From the NCBI GenBank assembly GCA_002169475.2, contig NHKK02000001.1, positions 10,470 to 23,632 on the forward strand: a stretch of DNA of 13,163 nt, read 5' to 3'. Below the pieces are notes generated by a model. That model worked only from the letters and a program-made list of their open reading frames with translations, ran no database searches and was not told the origin of the DNA. The stretch is from Candidatus Pelagibacter sp. TMED239. Its GTDB lineage: Bacteria; Pseudomonadota; Alphaproteobacteria; Pelagibacterales; Pelagibacteraceae. Position numbers and translations under genes: made by a program. Positions 6,817 to 13,163 of the stretch are shown in pieces (position 1 is the stretch's first letter; every line of letters begins with the position of its first letter).

Positions 6817-7854
6817 ATGAAAAAAAGAGTTTTGATTACTGGTGGTGCTGGGTTTATTGCACATCATACAATAAAGCATATTTTAGATAATACAGATTGG
6901 GAAATTGTTTCTCTGGATAGATTAGACTATTCTGGAAATTTAAACAGAATTTCAGACATGATGAATGATTTTTCTGAAAAAGATAAAAAAAGATTAAGAG
7001 TAGTTCATCATGATTTAAGGGCAGAAATTAACGATATGCTTTCAGCAGATTTAGGAAATTTTAATTTTATATTGCATATGGCTGCTTCTAGTCATGTTGA
7101 TAGATCAATAACAGATCCATTAACTTTTGTTTATGACAACGTTGTTGCTACTTGTAATATTTTAAACTTTGCAAGAGAATCTAAAAATCTTGAACTGTTC
7201 ATTTATTTTAGTACAGACGAAGTTTTTGGTCCAGCTCCAAATAAAGTTAAATATAAAGAAAGAGAAAGATACAACTCAACAAACCCTTACAGTGCTACTA
7301 AAGCAGGAGGAGAAGAGTTAGCGGTAGCTTTTGAAAATACTTATCATATGCCAATTTTTATAACTCACACAATGAATGTTTTTGGTGAAAGACAACATCC
7401 TGAAAAATTTATTCCAAAATGTATCATAAGTGCGAGAGACGGTCTGACTGTAGATATTCATAGTAATAAAAAAAAAACAAAAGCCGGTAGTAGACATTAT
7501 GTTCATGCTTCGGATGTTGCAGATGGTTGTTTATTTTTAATAAAAAATAGAAAATCAATTGTAAAAAAAGTTGGTGAGGATTATGGAGGAGCAAAATGTC
7601 CAAAATTTAATATAGTTGGTCCTGTTGAGCTAGATAATTTGCAATTAGCAAAACTAATTGCAAAATCTGTTGGAAAAAAAATAAAATTTAAGATGGTTGA
7701 CTTTCATTCAAGTAGACCAGGTCACGATTTACGATATGCGTTAGATGGTAATTTAATGAAAAAGTTAGGTTGGGAACCTACAGTATCAATTGAAGAACGA
7801 ATTAATCAAGTCGTTAATTGGACACTCAAAAACAAGAGGTGGTTAAAAGTTTAG
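6817..7854 (+). CDS. rfbB: RmlB-like nucleotide-sugar 4,6-dehydratase (extended SDR)
   Basis: This 345-residue extended short-chain dehydrogenase resembles dTDP-glucose 4,6-dehydratase, which makes dTDP-4-keto-6-deoxyglucose. The NAD-binding GGAGFIA is at 9-15 and AASSHVDRSI at 89-98. The dehydratase triplet in FSTDEVFG (131-138) gives Thr133-Asp134-Glu135. YSATK (158-162) supplies Tyr158 and Lys162. RPGHDLRYALD (300-310) is the RmlB-type C-terminal block. Departures from classical RmlB include MNVFGERQHPEKFIP (186-200), where the family usually has N(C)YGPYQ-like residues, and a Lys-rich insertion near 218-222. A related dehydratase with another nucleotide sugar is therefore possible. No rmlA, rmlC or rmlD is in the window. 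It starts at ATG 6817, without a Shine-Dalgarno, divergent from the GT2 gene, and ends 13 nt from the 3' end of the opposing tRNA. Confidence 0.85.
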   Translation: MKKRVLITGGAGFIAHHTIKHILDNTDWEIVSLDRLDYSGNLNRISDMMNDFSEKDKKRLRVVHHDLRAEINDMLSADLGNFNFILHMAASSHVDRSITDPLTFVYDNVVATCNILNFARESKNLELFIYFSTDEVFGPAPNKVKYKERERYNSTNPYSATKAGGEELAVAFENTYHMPIFITHTMNVFGERQHPEKFIPKCIISARDGLTVDIHSNKKKTKAGSRHYVHASDVADGCLFLIKNRKSIVKKVGEDYGGAKCPKFNIVGPVELDNLQLAKLIAKSVGKKIKFKMVDFHSSRPGHDLRYALDGNLMKKLGWEPTVSIEERINQVVNWTLKNKRWLKV

Positions 7855-7867
7855 ATAGCTGTTAAAT

Positions 7868-7944
7868 TGGTAGCGGGAAGTGGGATCGAACCACTGACCT
7901 CAGGCTTATGAGTCCTGCGCTCTAACCAACTGAGCTACCCCGCC
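7868..7944 (-). tRNA. tRNA with CAT anticodon, probably elongator tRNA-Met
   Basis: The reverse complement folds as a 77-nt cloverleaf with encoded CCA. The acceptor arm is GGCGGGG/TCCCGCT, with G-U pairs at both ends. The D stem is GCTC/GAGC, the anticodon loop CTCATAA, and the T arm AGTGG-TTCGATC-CCACT, with discriminator A73. The anticodon CAT occupies 7908-7910. It is not an initiator tRNA: position 1 pairs with 72 and the three consecutive G-C pairs of the anticodon stem are missing. A CAT anticodon can also be lysidine-modified tRNA-Ile. The acceptor G4-C69 and G5-C68 pairs differ from the C4-G69/C5-G68 of E. coli tRNA-Ile2, so elongator Met is favoured. The anticodon stem CAGGA/GCCTG closes with an unusual A31-G39 mismatch. 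Confidence 0.95.
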
Positions 7945-7961
7945 AAAAATTTTAATAAGGA

Positions 7962-7989
7962 TTTATAATGTAAATCATTATTGTTTCAA
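7962..7989 (-). promoter_or_regulatory. Probable sigma-70-type promoter of the tRNA
   Basis: Read on the minus strand, TTGAAA (7984-7989) and TATAAA (7962-7967) are separated by 16 nt. The -10 box ends 17 nt before the mature 5' end of the tRNA, which leaves room for a short leader removed by RNase P. Spacing and position suit a housekeeping promoter, though A/T-rich DNA makes such matches easy to find. Confidence 0.5.
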
Positions 7990-8038
7990 CAAAGATTTTA
8001 TATTTGAAATGATACCCTATCTAATAAGTTTTTATAGA

Positions 8039-8245
8039 CTAAATTATAAAAAAAACAGTCATCGCACTTATTAAAAAGGCTAATAAAAATGCAATAATAA
8101 ATTTTTTTTTTATAGTTCTTTTTTTATCTAATCTTACTCTGTTAAGCAAAATATTAACATTTGTAGTTTTATTTCTATCTAAAATTAAATTTTCATTTTC
8201 AGATTTTTCTGAAGTAGATTTAATATCTTGATCACTTTTTTTCAC
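8039..8245 (-). CDS. Small C-terminally anchored membrane protein, unknown function
   Basis: This 68-residue product is not one I can assign to a named family. Residues 1-30 are polar and acidic/Ser-rich. Residues 31-48 (NILLNRVRLDKKRTIKKK) are amphipathic and strongly basic. Residues 49-68 form a single hydrophobic helix (FIIAFLLAFLISAMTVFFII) reaching the C-terminus. This predicts a tail-anchored inner-membrane protein with its N-terminus in the cytoplasm, since the basic patch precedes the helix. The start would be GTG at 8245; no Shine-Dalgarno is visible and no ATG is available upstream in frame nearby. It lies 51 nt downstream of the FAD-GcvT oxidoreductase on the same strand and upstream of the tRNA. 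The coherent membrane topology in a gene-poor stretch argues that it is real, but there is no functional evidence. Confidence 0.6.
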   Translation of the reverse strand: MKKSDQDIKSTSEKSENENLILDRNKTTNVNILLNRVRLDKKRTIKKKFIIAFLLAFLISAMTVFFII

Positions 8246-8296
8246 AAATTATTTTAAACAGTTATTTTATTAAATTACAATCTAATAAATATTAAA

Positions 8297-10741
8297 CTAA
8301 ATATTTTTAAAATTGTTAGTTTTTAGTGGTTTTAAAAGTATTTGTGCAGGATATTTAGTTTTTTCAATTTCTATATAAATCTCTTTTTCAATAAGTTCTT
8401 CATTAGAATGATTGTTATTTATATATCCAAATGCAAGATTTTTATTAAAGTTAAAAGAATAATTGCCTGATGTGGTTCTTCCTATTATTTTATTTCCAAG
8501 ATATATTGGTTCATCATGTAGCAACAAAGGTTCTCCAGGTTTTGAATTTGTAAGAGTAAACATTGCAAATCTACGATCAATTTTTTTAGTTTTAATTTTT
8601 TGTATAGCTTCTTTTCCAATAAAATTAATTTCTTTTTTATGACTTATTGTGAAAGTAAGATTTGCTTGATATTGATTTTCTTCTGGAGACATATCATGTC
8701 CCCAATGTAAAAATCCGCTCTCCATTCTCATTGTATCCATTGCATGCATTCCACAATTTGATAAATTAAAATTTTTACCTTTATCGATAATTATTTCATA
8801 AATTTTTTTTGCATTATAAGTCTTTATATATAATTCATAACCTAATTCACCAACGTATGACAATCTTTGCACCCAAACTTTCATACCATCAATCTCGATT
8901 GATTTTGATGTTGCAAATTTAAAATTTTCATTACTAAAGTCATCTTTACTTATACTTTCCATTAACAATCTACTTTTAGGGCCAAATACCCCAAAAACAC
9001 AATATTCATCAGTAACATCTTTGAGTTCAATATTTTCTGACAAATGTTTTTTAATATGAAATTTATCTCTTTCTCTTGTTGCCGCAGAACTAATTATTCT
9101 AAAATAATTTTTATCAATACAAATAATTGTTAAATCTGTTTCTATTCCACCATCATGATTCAACATATGTGTATAAGTACAATTGCCAATTTCATTTTTA
9201 ATATTTGAAGTACAAATTTTTTGTAGTTCTTGGTGAGCTTTTTCTGATTTGATTTCAAATTTTGAAAATGGAGTTAAATCATATAATCCTACATTTTTCA
9301 TAGTATTATTTGTTTCGTATTCAACGGATGGATACCAATTTTGATAATTATAACTGTATTCATACTCAGACTTCTCACCATCAAGAGCAAACCACATTGG
9401 TCTTTCATATCCAGCAGATACACCAAAGCAAGCACCGAATCCTTTTAGTAAATCATGATGAGGTAAGGTTTTAATATTTCTTGATGTTTTGTACTGTTTA
9501 TACGGCCAGTGCATCCCATACAAATCTCCTAAAGACTCGGTAATTCTGTCTTTTATAAATCCTAATTCAGAATGATATTTTTGAAACCTTTTGATATCAT
9601 AATTAAAAATATCTTCATTGATATGGCCAGTCATTAACCATTCTGCAGTTACTTTTCCAACGCCTCCTCCACTTCCAATTCCAATACTATTTAATCCACA
9701 GCTTAGAAATAAATTTTTTACTTCTGAAACCTCTCCTAATAAAGAATTTGTATCAGGAGTAAAAGACTCGGGTCCTGCAAAAAATTTTCTAATTCCAACA
9801 GTTTCTAAAATAGGAAATCTTTTCATTGATTTTTCTAAATATGGTTCAAAATGTTCAAAATTTTCTGGAAACTCTCCAAAGGAAAAATCTTCTGGTACTT
9901 TATTTGTCTTATCAAATGCAGGAATTGATTTTCCCTCAAATATCCCGATTAACAATTTTCCTGCATCTTCTTTAAAATAAGTGCTGCTGTCAAAATCTCT
10001 AATTACTGGCAATTTTTGTGGAAGATTTTCGATTGGTTCAGTAATAACATAGAAGTGTTCTGCTGGATAAAGAGGAACACTAACTCCTATTTTTTCTCCA
10101 ATTTGCCTCGACCACATTCCTGTAGCTAAAACAACATACTCACATTCTATTGTATTTCCGTTTACTCTAACGCCGTGTACTTTTCCATTTCGAGTGAGAA
10201 TTGTTTCAACATGTGATTTTTCAAAAATTTTTGCACCTAATTGTCTTGCGCCTTTTGCCAACATATGAGTGACACCACTAGGATCTGCGGCTCCATCCCC
10301 AGGCATTAAAATACCACCTTTTAAATCTTCAACATCCATCATCGGATAATCTTTTTTAATTAATTCCTTTGTTAAAATTCTAATATCAACATCATAAAGT
10401 TGAGCTGTAGTGGCTTGTCTTTGTAATTCTTGCCATCTACTTTGAGTTTGAGCTATTGAAAGCGCACCATTTAATCTTAGACCAGCAGAATGATCAACTT
10501 CCTTTTCTAATTTCTTGTAAAGATCTAAAGTATATTTTCTAATTTTAGTTACAGCAGCTGTTGGGCCTAATTGACTAACTAAACCTGCTGCATGCCAAGT
10601 TGTACCTGAAGTCAATTGATCTCTCTCTAACAAAACAACATCCTTCCATCCAAATTTTGTCAAATGATATGCAACGGAACATCCTATTACACCCCCTCCT
10701 ATAACAACAACTTTTGTGCTTTTAGGTATTTCTTTATTCAT
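8297..10741 (-). CDS. FAD-dependent dimethylglycine/sarcosine dehydrogenase-like protein with GcvT domain
   Basis: This 814-residue protein has the mitochondrial DMGDH/SARDH architecture. A DAO-type FAD domain opens with VVVIGGGVIG (11-20). TSGTTWHAAG (44-53) follows, with His50 at the position that carries covalent FAD in mammalian DMGDH and SARDH. A linker spans about 385-470. A C-terminal GcvT/aminomethyltransferase domain spans about 480-805, with NHDGGIETDL (528-537), an acidic cluster expected near folate, and SYVGELGYELYI (628-639). The predicted role is oxidative N-demethylation of dimethylglycine, sarcosine or a similar methylamine, passing the methyl carbon to tetrahydrofolate and feeding glycine production. 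Substrate choice among DMG, sarcosine and other N-methyl compounds cannot be settled here. The ATG overlaps the stop of a WecG-like glycosyltransferase gene by 4 nt (ATGA), an unexpected partner. No signal peptide is present, so it is cytoplasmic. Confidence 0.9.
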   Translation of the reverse strand: MNKEIPKSTKVVVIGGGVIGCSVAYHLTKFGWKDVVLLERDQLTSGTTWHAAGLVSQLGPTAAVTKIRKYTLDLYKKLEKEVDHSAGLRLNGALSIAQTQSRWQELQRQATTAQLYDVDIRILTKELIKKDYPMMDVEDLKGGILMPGDGAADPSGVTHMLAKGARQLGAKIFEKSHVETILTRNGKVHGVRVNGNTIECEYVVLATGMWSRQIGEKIGVSVPLYPAEHFYVITEPIENLPQKLPVIRDFDSSTYFKEDAGKLLIGIFEGKSIPAFDKTNKVPEDFSFGEFPENFEHFEPYLEKSMKRFPILETVGIRKFFAGPESFTPDTNSLLGEVSEVKNLFLSCGLNSIGIGSGGGVGKVTAEWLMTGHINEDIFNYDIKRFQKYHSELGFIKDRITESLGDLYGMHWPYKQYKTSRNIKTLPHHDLLKGFGACFGVSAGYERPMWFALDGEKSEYEYSYNYQNWYPSVEYETNNTMKNVGLYDLTPFSKFEIKSEKAHQELQKICTSNIKNEIGNCTYTHMLNHDGGIETDLTIICIDKNYFRIISSAATRERDKFHIKKHLSENIELKDVTDEYCVFGVFGPKSRLLMESISKDDFSNENFKFATSKSIEIDGMKVWVQRLSYVGELGYELYIKTYNAKKIYEIIIDKGKNFNLSNCGMHAMDTMRMESGFLHWGHDMSPEENQYQANLTFTISHKKEINFIGKEAIQKIKTKKIDRRFAMFTLTNSKPGEPLLLHDEPIYLGNKIIGRTTSGNYSFNFNKNLAFGYINNNHSNEELIEKEIYIEIEKTKYPAQILLKPLKTNNFKNI

Positions 10742-11469
10742 TTTTTAGACTCGACTTTACTAAATAAAACCATAGGAAATAATTTTAATGCAAAAATATA
10801 TCTTTTGTAAAAAACTAATGGATTAAAAACCAATCTTACTAACCATCCTAAATAAAATTTATCGAAAAAATTATTTATTGGAGCTTGATCTCCAGTAAAA
10901 AAAGAAATTGCACCTCCAGTGCAAAGTATTGTTGTTTTGAATTTTATTTTTTTTTTTAAATATAAACCCAATACTTCTTGTGTGCCTCCACCTATGTTTG
11001 TCATAATGAAATCAGGCTTGGCTTTATTAATCTCTTTAATCAATCTTTTATCTTTTAAATTTTTAGGATTATATTTTGGGGCTACATAATTATATATTTT
11101 TTTAACACCAATTTTTTTAAGATATTTCATGTTTGATTTTGAATAATTGATATTAGGATCAATACAGTAAACTGATTTTTTTTTGTTTAATCTCAAAAAT
11201 TTAAAAAAAAGATTTAAAAATTTATATCCAGAAAATTTATTTACTTTAATATTTTTAATAAATCTAAGAAGCAAAACAAAAAAACCACTATCAAAAAAAA
11301 CATAATCTGCATGTTTTAAAGATTGTAAATATTGTCTATTTTTATCTATAGATGCTAGTCCATATCCACTAGGGAAAACAAAAAGTTTTTTTTCAACTAT
11401 TTTTTTTTTTAAATCTTTTGTATAGAAATTATAAAAAATTATATTTTTAAAAAATACTTTTTTAATCAT
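10738..11469 (-). CDS. WecG/TagA/CpsF family glycosyltransferase (GT26-like)
   Basis: This 243-residue protein matches the WecG/TagA/CpsF fold, whose known members transfer ManNAc or ManNAcA to undecaprenyl-linked acceptors at the inner membrane. Family landmarks in order are an N-terminal PSGYGLASIDKN (33-44) and HADYVFFDSG (53-62), where Asp60 sits at the expected catalytic Asp. PDFIMTNIGGGTQEV (152-166) carries the family's QE pair. TGGAISFFTGDQAP (184-197) follows, then GWLVRL with KRY (208-224), the conserved C-terminal membrane-contact segment. The usual RAP triplet appears as QAP (195-197), and PSGYG replaces the typical TPN-like N-terminal motif, so this is a divergent member and its sugar may differ. 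It is basic and lysine-rich. It is co-transcribed with the FAD-GcvT oxidoreductase gene through a 4-nt stop/start overlap, and lies 50 nt downstream of ald. Confidence 0.8.
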   Translation of the reverse strand: MIKKVFFKNIIFYNFYTKDLKKKIVEKKLFVFPSGYGLASIDKNRQYLQSLKHADYVFFDSGFFVLLLRFIKNIKVNKFSGYKFLNLFFKFLRLNKKKSVYCIDPNINYSKSNMKYLKKIGVKKIYNYVAPKYNPKNLKDKRLIKEINKAKPDFIMTNIGGGTQEVLGLYLKKKIKFKTTILCTGGAISFFTGDQAPINNFFDKFYLGWLVRLVFNPLVFYKRYIFALKLFPMVLFSKVESKK

Positions 11470-11497
11470 AGTGATTATCTAATTTAAGAATTGAATT

Positions 11498-11503
11498 ATT
11501 ATA
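11498..11503 (-). promoter_or_regulatory. Possible -10 element for the WecG-like/FAD-GcvT operon
   Basis: In the 50-base gap after ald, the minus strand reads a perfect TATAAT 28 nt before the start codon of the WecG-like gene. No convincing -35 hexamer is found 16-18 nt upstream; the region there is the AT-rich 3' end of ald. A single consensus hexamer in this composition is weak evidence, and read-through from ald is an equally good possibility. Confidence 0.3.
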
Positions 11504-11519
11504 GGTATAAAAAAATAAA

Positions 11520-12632
11520 TTAAAATAATTTAATTGGATCGACATATTTGTGTCCAAAAGCATCTGCAACAGCTTTATAAGTGACCTCTCCTTTAAAAAT
11601 ATTCAATCCAGCTAAAAAATTTTTATCCTCGCTAAGCGCTTTTTCATAACCATTATTAACAAGTTTTACTAAAAAAGGTAACGTTGCTTTATTTAATGCA
11701 ATCGTCGAGGTTCTAGGAACTCCGCCGGGCATATTTGCTACACAATAATGAACGACATTATCAACTATATAAGTAGGATCTCCATGAGTTGTAGGTTTGC
11801 TAGTTTCAACACAGCCTCCCTGATCAATTGCAACATCAACAATTACTGAGCCCCTTTTCATCAACTTTAACATATTTTTTGTAACTAATTTTGGCGCTTC
11901 AGCACCAGGAATTAAAACTCCACCAATTATTAAATCAGCATCAGCTACTAATTTATTTAAATCTATTTTATCACTTTGTTTTGGGATAATTTTATTTCTA
12001 AATTTTTGAACTAATTGCTCTAGTCTTTCTTCAGATTTATCGACTATATAAACTTTAGCTTTCATACCAGTTGCTATAGTTGCAGCATTTTCTCCAACCA
12101 CTCCACCTCCAAGAATTACCACATTTGCAGGATCACCTCCTGGCGCACCACCTAACAATATTCCTCTACCTTTTTGATTTTTTTCTAAACAATGAGCCCC
12201 GGCTTGAACAGACATTCTACCTGCAACAGCACTCATTGGTGCAAGAAGAGGCAATCTTCCATTATCATCAGTTACAGTTTCGTATGCAATATTAATACTT
12301 TTAGATTTAATTAAACCTTCAGTAAGTTCTTTTGCGGCTGCAAGATGCAAATAAGTATAAATAATTTGATTTTCTCTTATCATTTCTACTTCAGTTTTTA
12401 GAGGTTCTTTAACTTTAACTATAATTTCTGAATCATTAAAAATATCAGATGCATTGTTAGCAATTTTAGCGCCAGCGTTTATGTATTGTTCGTTTTCAAA
12501 ACCAGCTTCAAATCCACCATTGTTTTCAACTATAACATCGTGACCTTCTGAAACTAAAGTTTTTACACTCTCTGGAGTTAAACCAATTCTATTTTCTTGT
12601 GGCTTGATTTCCTTAGGTACGCCTATCTTCAT
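11520..12632 (-). CDS. ald: Alanine dehydrogenase
   Basis: Ald interconverts alanine with pyruvate, ammonia and NADH in the cytoplasm. The 370-residue length and all landmarks fit. MKIGVPKEIKPQENRIGLTP (1-20) has the pyruvate-binding Arg15. VKVKEP (72-77) holds Lys75 and YTYLHLAA (92-99) the catalytic His96. The Rossmann motif ILGGGVVG (173-180) binds NAD. VDVAIDQGG (265-273) carries Asp270, and HYCVANMPGGVPRTST (295-310) is also characteristic. These residue numbers coincide with those of characterised bacterial enzymes, so activity is expected. It lies 34 nt downstream of an omega-amino-acid:pyruvate aminotransferase gene on the same strand. Together they would recycle pyruvate, releasing the amino group as ammonia. 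It has the only purine-rich ribosome-binding-like leader in the window. Confidence 0.97.
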   Translation of the reverse strand: MKIGVPKEIKPQENRIGLTPESVKTLVSEGHDVIVENNGGFEAGFENEQYINAGAKIANNASDIFNDSEIIVKVKEPLKTEVEMIRENQIIYTYLHLAAAKELTEGLIKSKSINIAYETVTDDNGRLPLLAPMSAVAGRMSVQAGAHCLEKNQKGRGILLGGAPGGDPANVVILGGGVVGENAATIATGMKAKVYIVDKSEERLEQLVQKFRNKIIPKQSDKIDLNKLVADADLIIGGVLIPGAEAPKLVTKNMLKLMKRGSVIVDVAIDQGGCVETSKPTTHGDPTYIVDNVVHYCVANMPGGVPRTSTIALNKATLPFLVKLVNNGYEKALSEDKNFLAGLNIFKGEVTYKAVADAFGHKYVDPIKLF

Positions 12633-12634
12633 TA

Positions 12635-12649
12635 CCTCGTTATCCCTCT
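12635..12649 (-). promoter_or_regulatory. Shine-Dalgarno-like leader of ald
   Basis: The minus strand has AGAGGG (12644-12649) 11 nt before the ald ATG and GAGG (12635-12638) only 2 nt before it. Neither spacing is ideal, but no other gene in the window has a comparable purine-rich leader. It supports the ATG at 12632 and suggests that ald is translated independently of the upstream aminotransferase. Confidence 0.4.
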
Positions 12650-12666
12650 ATAATTTTAAAAACTTG

Positions 12667-13163
12667 CTAGTTTTTTTGGTTTTTTTGATAGTTAGTGATA
12701 CCAGTTCTAAGTTTATCAATAATCTCGTCTATATGTTTTTCTTCACAAATAAATTGTGGAGCTATAATTAAACAGTCTCCAGTAGCTTTAAAGTTTACAC
12801 CTGCTTCATAGCAAGCTTTGAAACAATCAAAACCAGCTTTTCCTGGTTTGATGTTTAATTTCATATCAATTCCACCCATCATTCCATAACCTCTAATATT
12901 ATCGACTGCCTCTAAGTCTTGTAGAGAAAATAAACCTTTCTGAAAATAAGGTGCTAAATTTTTTGCTCTATTAAATATATCTTCTTTTTCAAAAATATCT
13001 TGAACTGCTAATGCAGCTGCAACGGCTACAGGAATACCTGAATATGTATAGCCATGAAATAATTCAACTGATCCGGTTGGTGAAGCATCCATTACTGCAT
13101 CATAAATTTTATCATGACACGCAACCACTCCCATTGGAACAACGCCATTAGTTGTAGCTTTTG
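12667..13163 (-). CDS. Omega-amino-acid:pyruvate aminotransferase, C-terminal part (gene continues past the window edge)
   Basis: This is a class III PLP aminotransferase cut by the window edge; the frame is open through base 13163, so the Met at 13134 is internal, not the start. The partial codons read K-A-T-T-N-G-V-V-P-M-G, with the presumptive PLP-binding Lys encoded at 13159-13161. ELFHGYTYSG and PVAVAAALAVQDIF follow, and the C-terminus has RGYGMMGGIDM, then KPGKAGFDCFKACYEAGVNF, then TGDCLIIAPQFI and DEIIDKLR. This order and wording match beta-alanine/omega-amino-acid:pyruvate transaminases, which move a terminal amino group to pyruvate to give alanine. Taurine:pyruvate aminotransferase is a close alternative of similar build. 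ald lies directly downstream and would regenerate pyruvate, which fits either substrate. About 160 of an expected 430-450 residues are visible. Confidence 0.88.
   Translation of the reverse strand, partial: KATTNGVVPMGVVACHDKIYDAVMDASPTGSVELFHGYTYSGIPVAVAAALAVQDIFEKEDIFNRAKNLAPYFQKGLFSLQDLEAVDNIRGYGMMGGIDMKLNIKPGKAGFDCFKACYEAGVNFKATGDCLIIAPQFICEEKHIDEIIDKLRTGITNYQKNQKN

Noticed and set aside
8287..8306. AAATATT / AATATTT inverted repeat around the stop of the FAD-GcvT gene as a terminator
   Set aside because: The stem is seven A-T pairs only, with no strong following T-run on the transcribed strand; it would be too unstable and is expected by chance at this composition.
9618..9980. Plus-strand open frame of about 120 codons inside the FAD-GcvT gene
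   Set aside because: It is antisense to the conserved FAD domain, is Pro/Ser-rich as expected of a shadow frame, and has no recognisable domain.
12080..12295. Plus-strand open frame inside ald, rich in His, Leu and Gln
   Set aside because: It is antisense to the NAD-binding region of ald, and its odd composition is the complement of that conserved coding sequence.
13132..13134. Met at 13134 as the start of the aminotransferase
   Set aside because: The frame stays open upstream and includes the family's PLP lysine and TNG-VVPMG block, so this Met is internal to a longer protein.
12667..13163. Confident naming of the aminotransferase as taurine:pyruvate aminotransferase (tpa)
   Set aside because: The visible C-terminal wording is closest to beta-alanine/omega-amino-acid:pyruvate transaminases, the N-terminal half is missing, and no xsc gene is in view.

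Overview
The window looks like a piece of a streamlined, very AT-rich alphaproteobacterial genome, most likely SAR11 (Pelagibacterales). The grounds are strong A/T bias with Lys/Asn/Ile-rich proteins, intergenic gaps of a few bases, repeated start/stop overlaps, almost no recognisable Shine-Dalgarno sequences, and gene content typical of marine heterotrophs (methylated-amine oxidation, omega-transamination with alanine dehydrogenase, methylthioadenosine recycling). The lineage is an inference from composition and family resemblance, not from a marker gene.

Layout. (1) 1-2525, plus strand: a TrpB2-type tryptophan synthase beta protein, followed 8 nt later by a DUF1015 protein with a DGHHR motif. 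(2) 2515-5922: a methylthioadenosine (MTA) recycling module. On the minus strand mtnP, a secreted alpha/beta hydrolase and mtnA are joined by 4-nt and 1-nt overlaps. apt diverges from mtnP across about 40 nt. MtnP splits MTA into adenine and methylthioribose-1-phosphate; Apt converts adenine to AMP; MtnA isomerises the sugar phosphate. None of the later methionine-salvage enzymes is present here. (3) 5924-7854: a divergent pair of surface-glycan genes, a family 2 glycosyltransferase (minus) and an RmlB-like nucleotide-sugar dehydratase (plus). (4) 7868-7989: a CAT-anticodon tRNA on the minus strand, with encoded CCA and a plausible promoter. (5) 8039-13163, all minus strand: a C-terminal half of an omega-amino-acid:pyruvate aminotransferase cut by the window edge, alanine dehydrogenase, a WecG/TagA-like glycosyltransferase, a large DMGDH/SARDH-type FAD-GcvT oxidoreductase whose start overlaps that glycosyltransferase, and a 68-residue C-terminally anchored membrane protein.

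How the genes fit together. The aminotransferase and Ald form an apparent deamination cycle: amino group to pyruvate, alanine back to pyruvate with ammonia release. The FAD-GcvT oxidase would demethylate dimethylglycine- or sarcosine-like compounds and pass C1 units to folate. The MTA module recovers adenine and possibly reduced sulfur, which matters in SAR11 because known members lack assimilatory sulfate reduction. The least explained items are the DUF1015 protein beside TrpB2, the exported hydrolase inside the MTA operon, and the glycosyltransferase coupled to the methylamine oxidase. I saw no insertion sequence, CRISPR array, phage gene or long repeat. No gap between genes exceeds 300 bases; the longest, between the tRNA and the small membrane gene, is about 95 bases.
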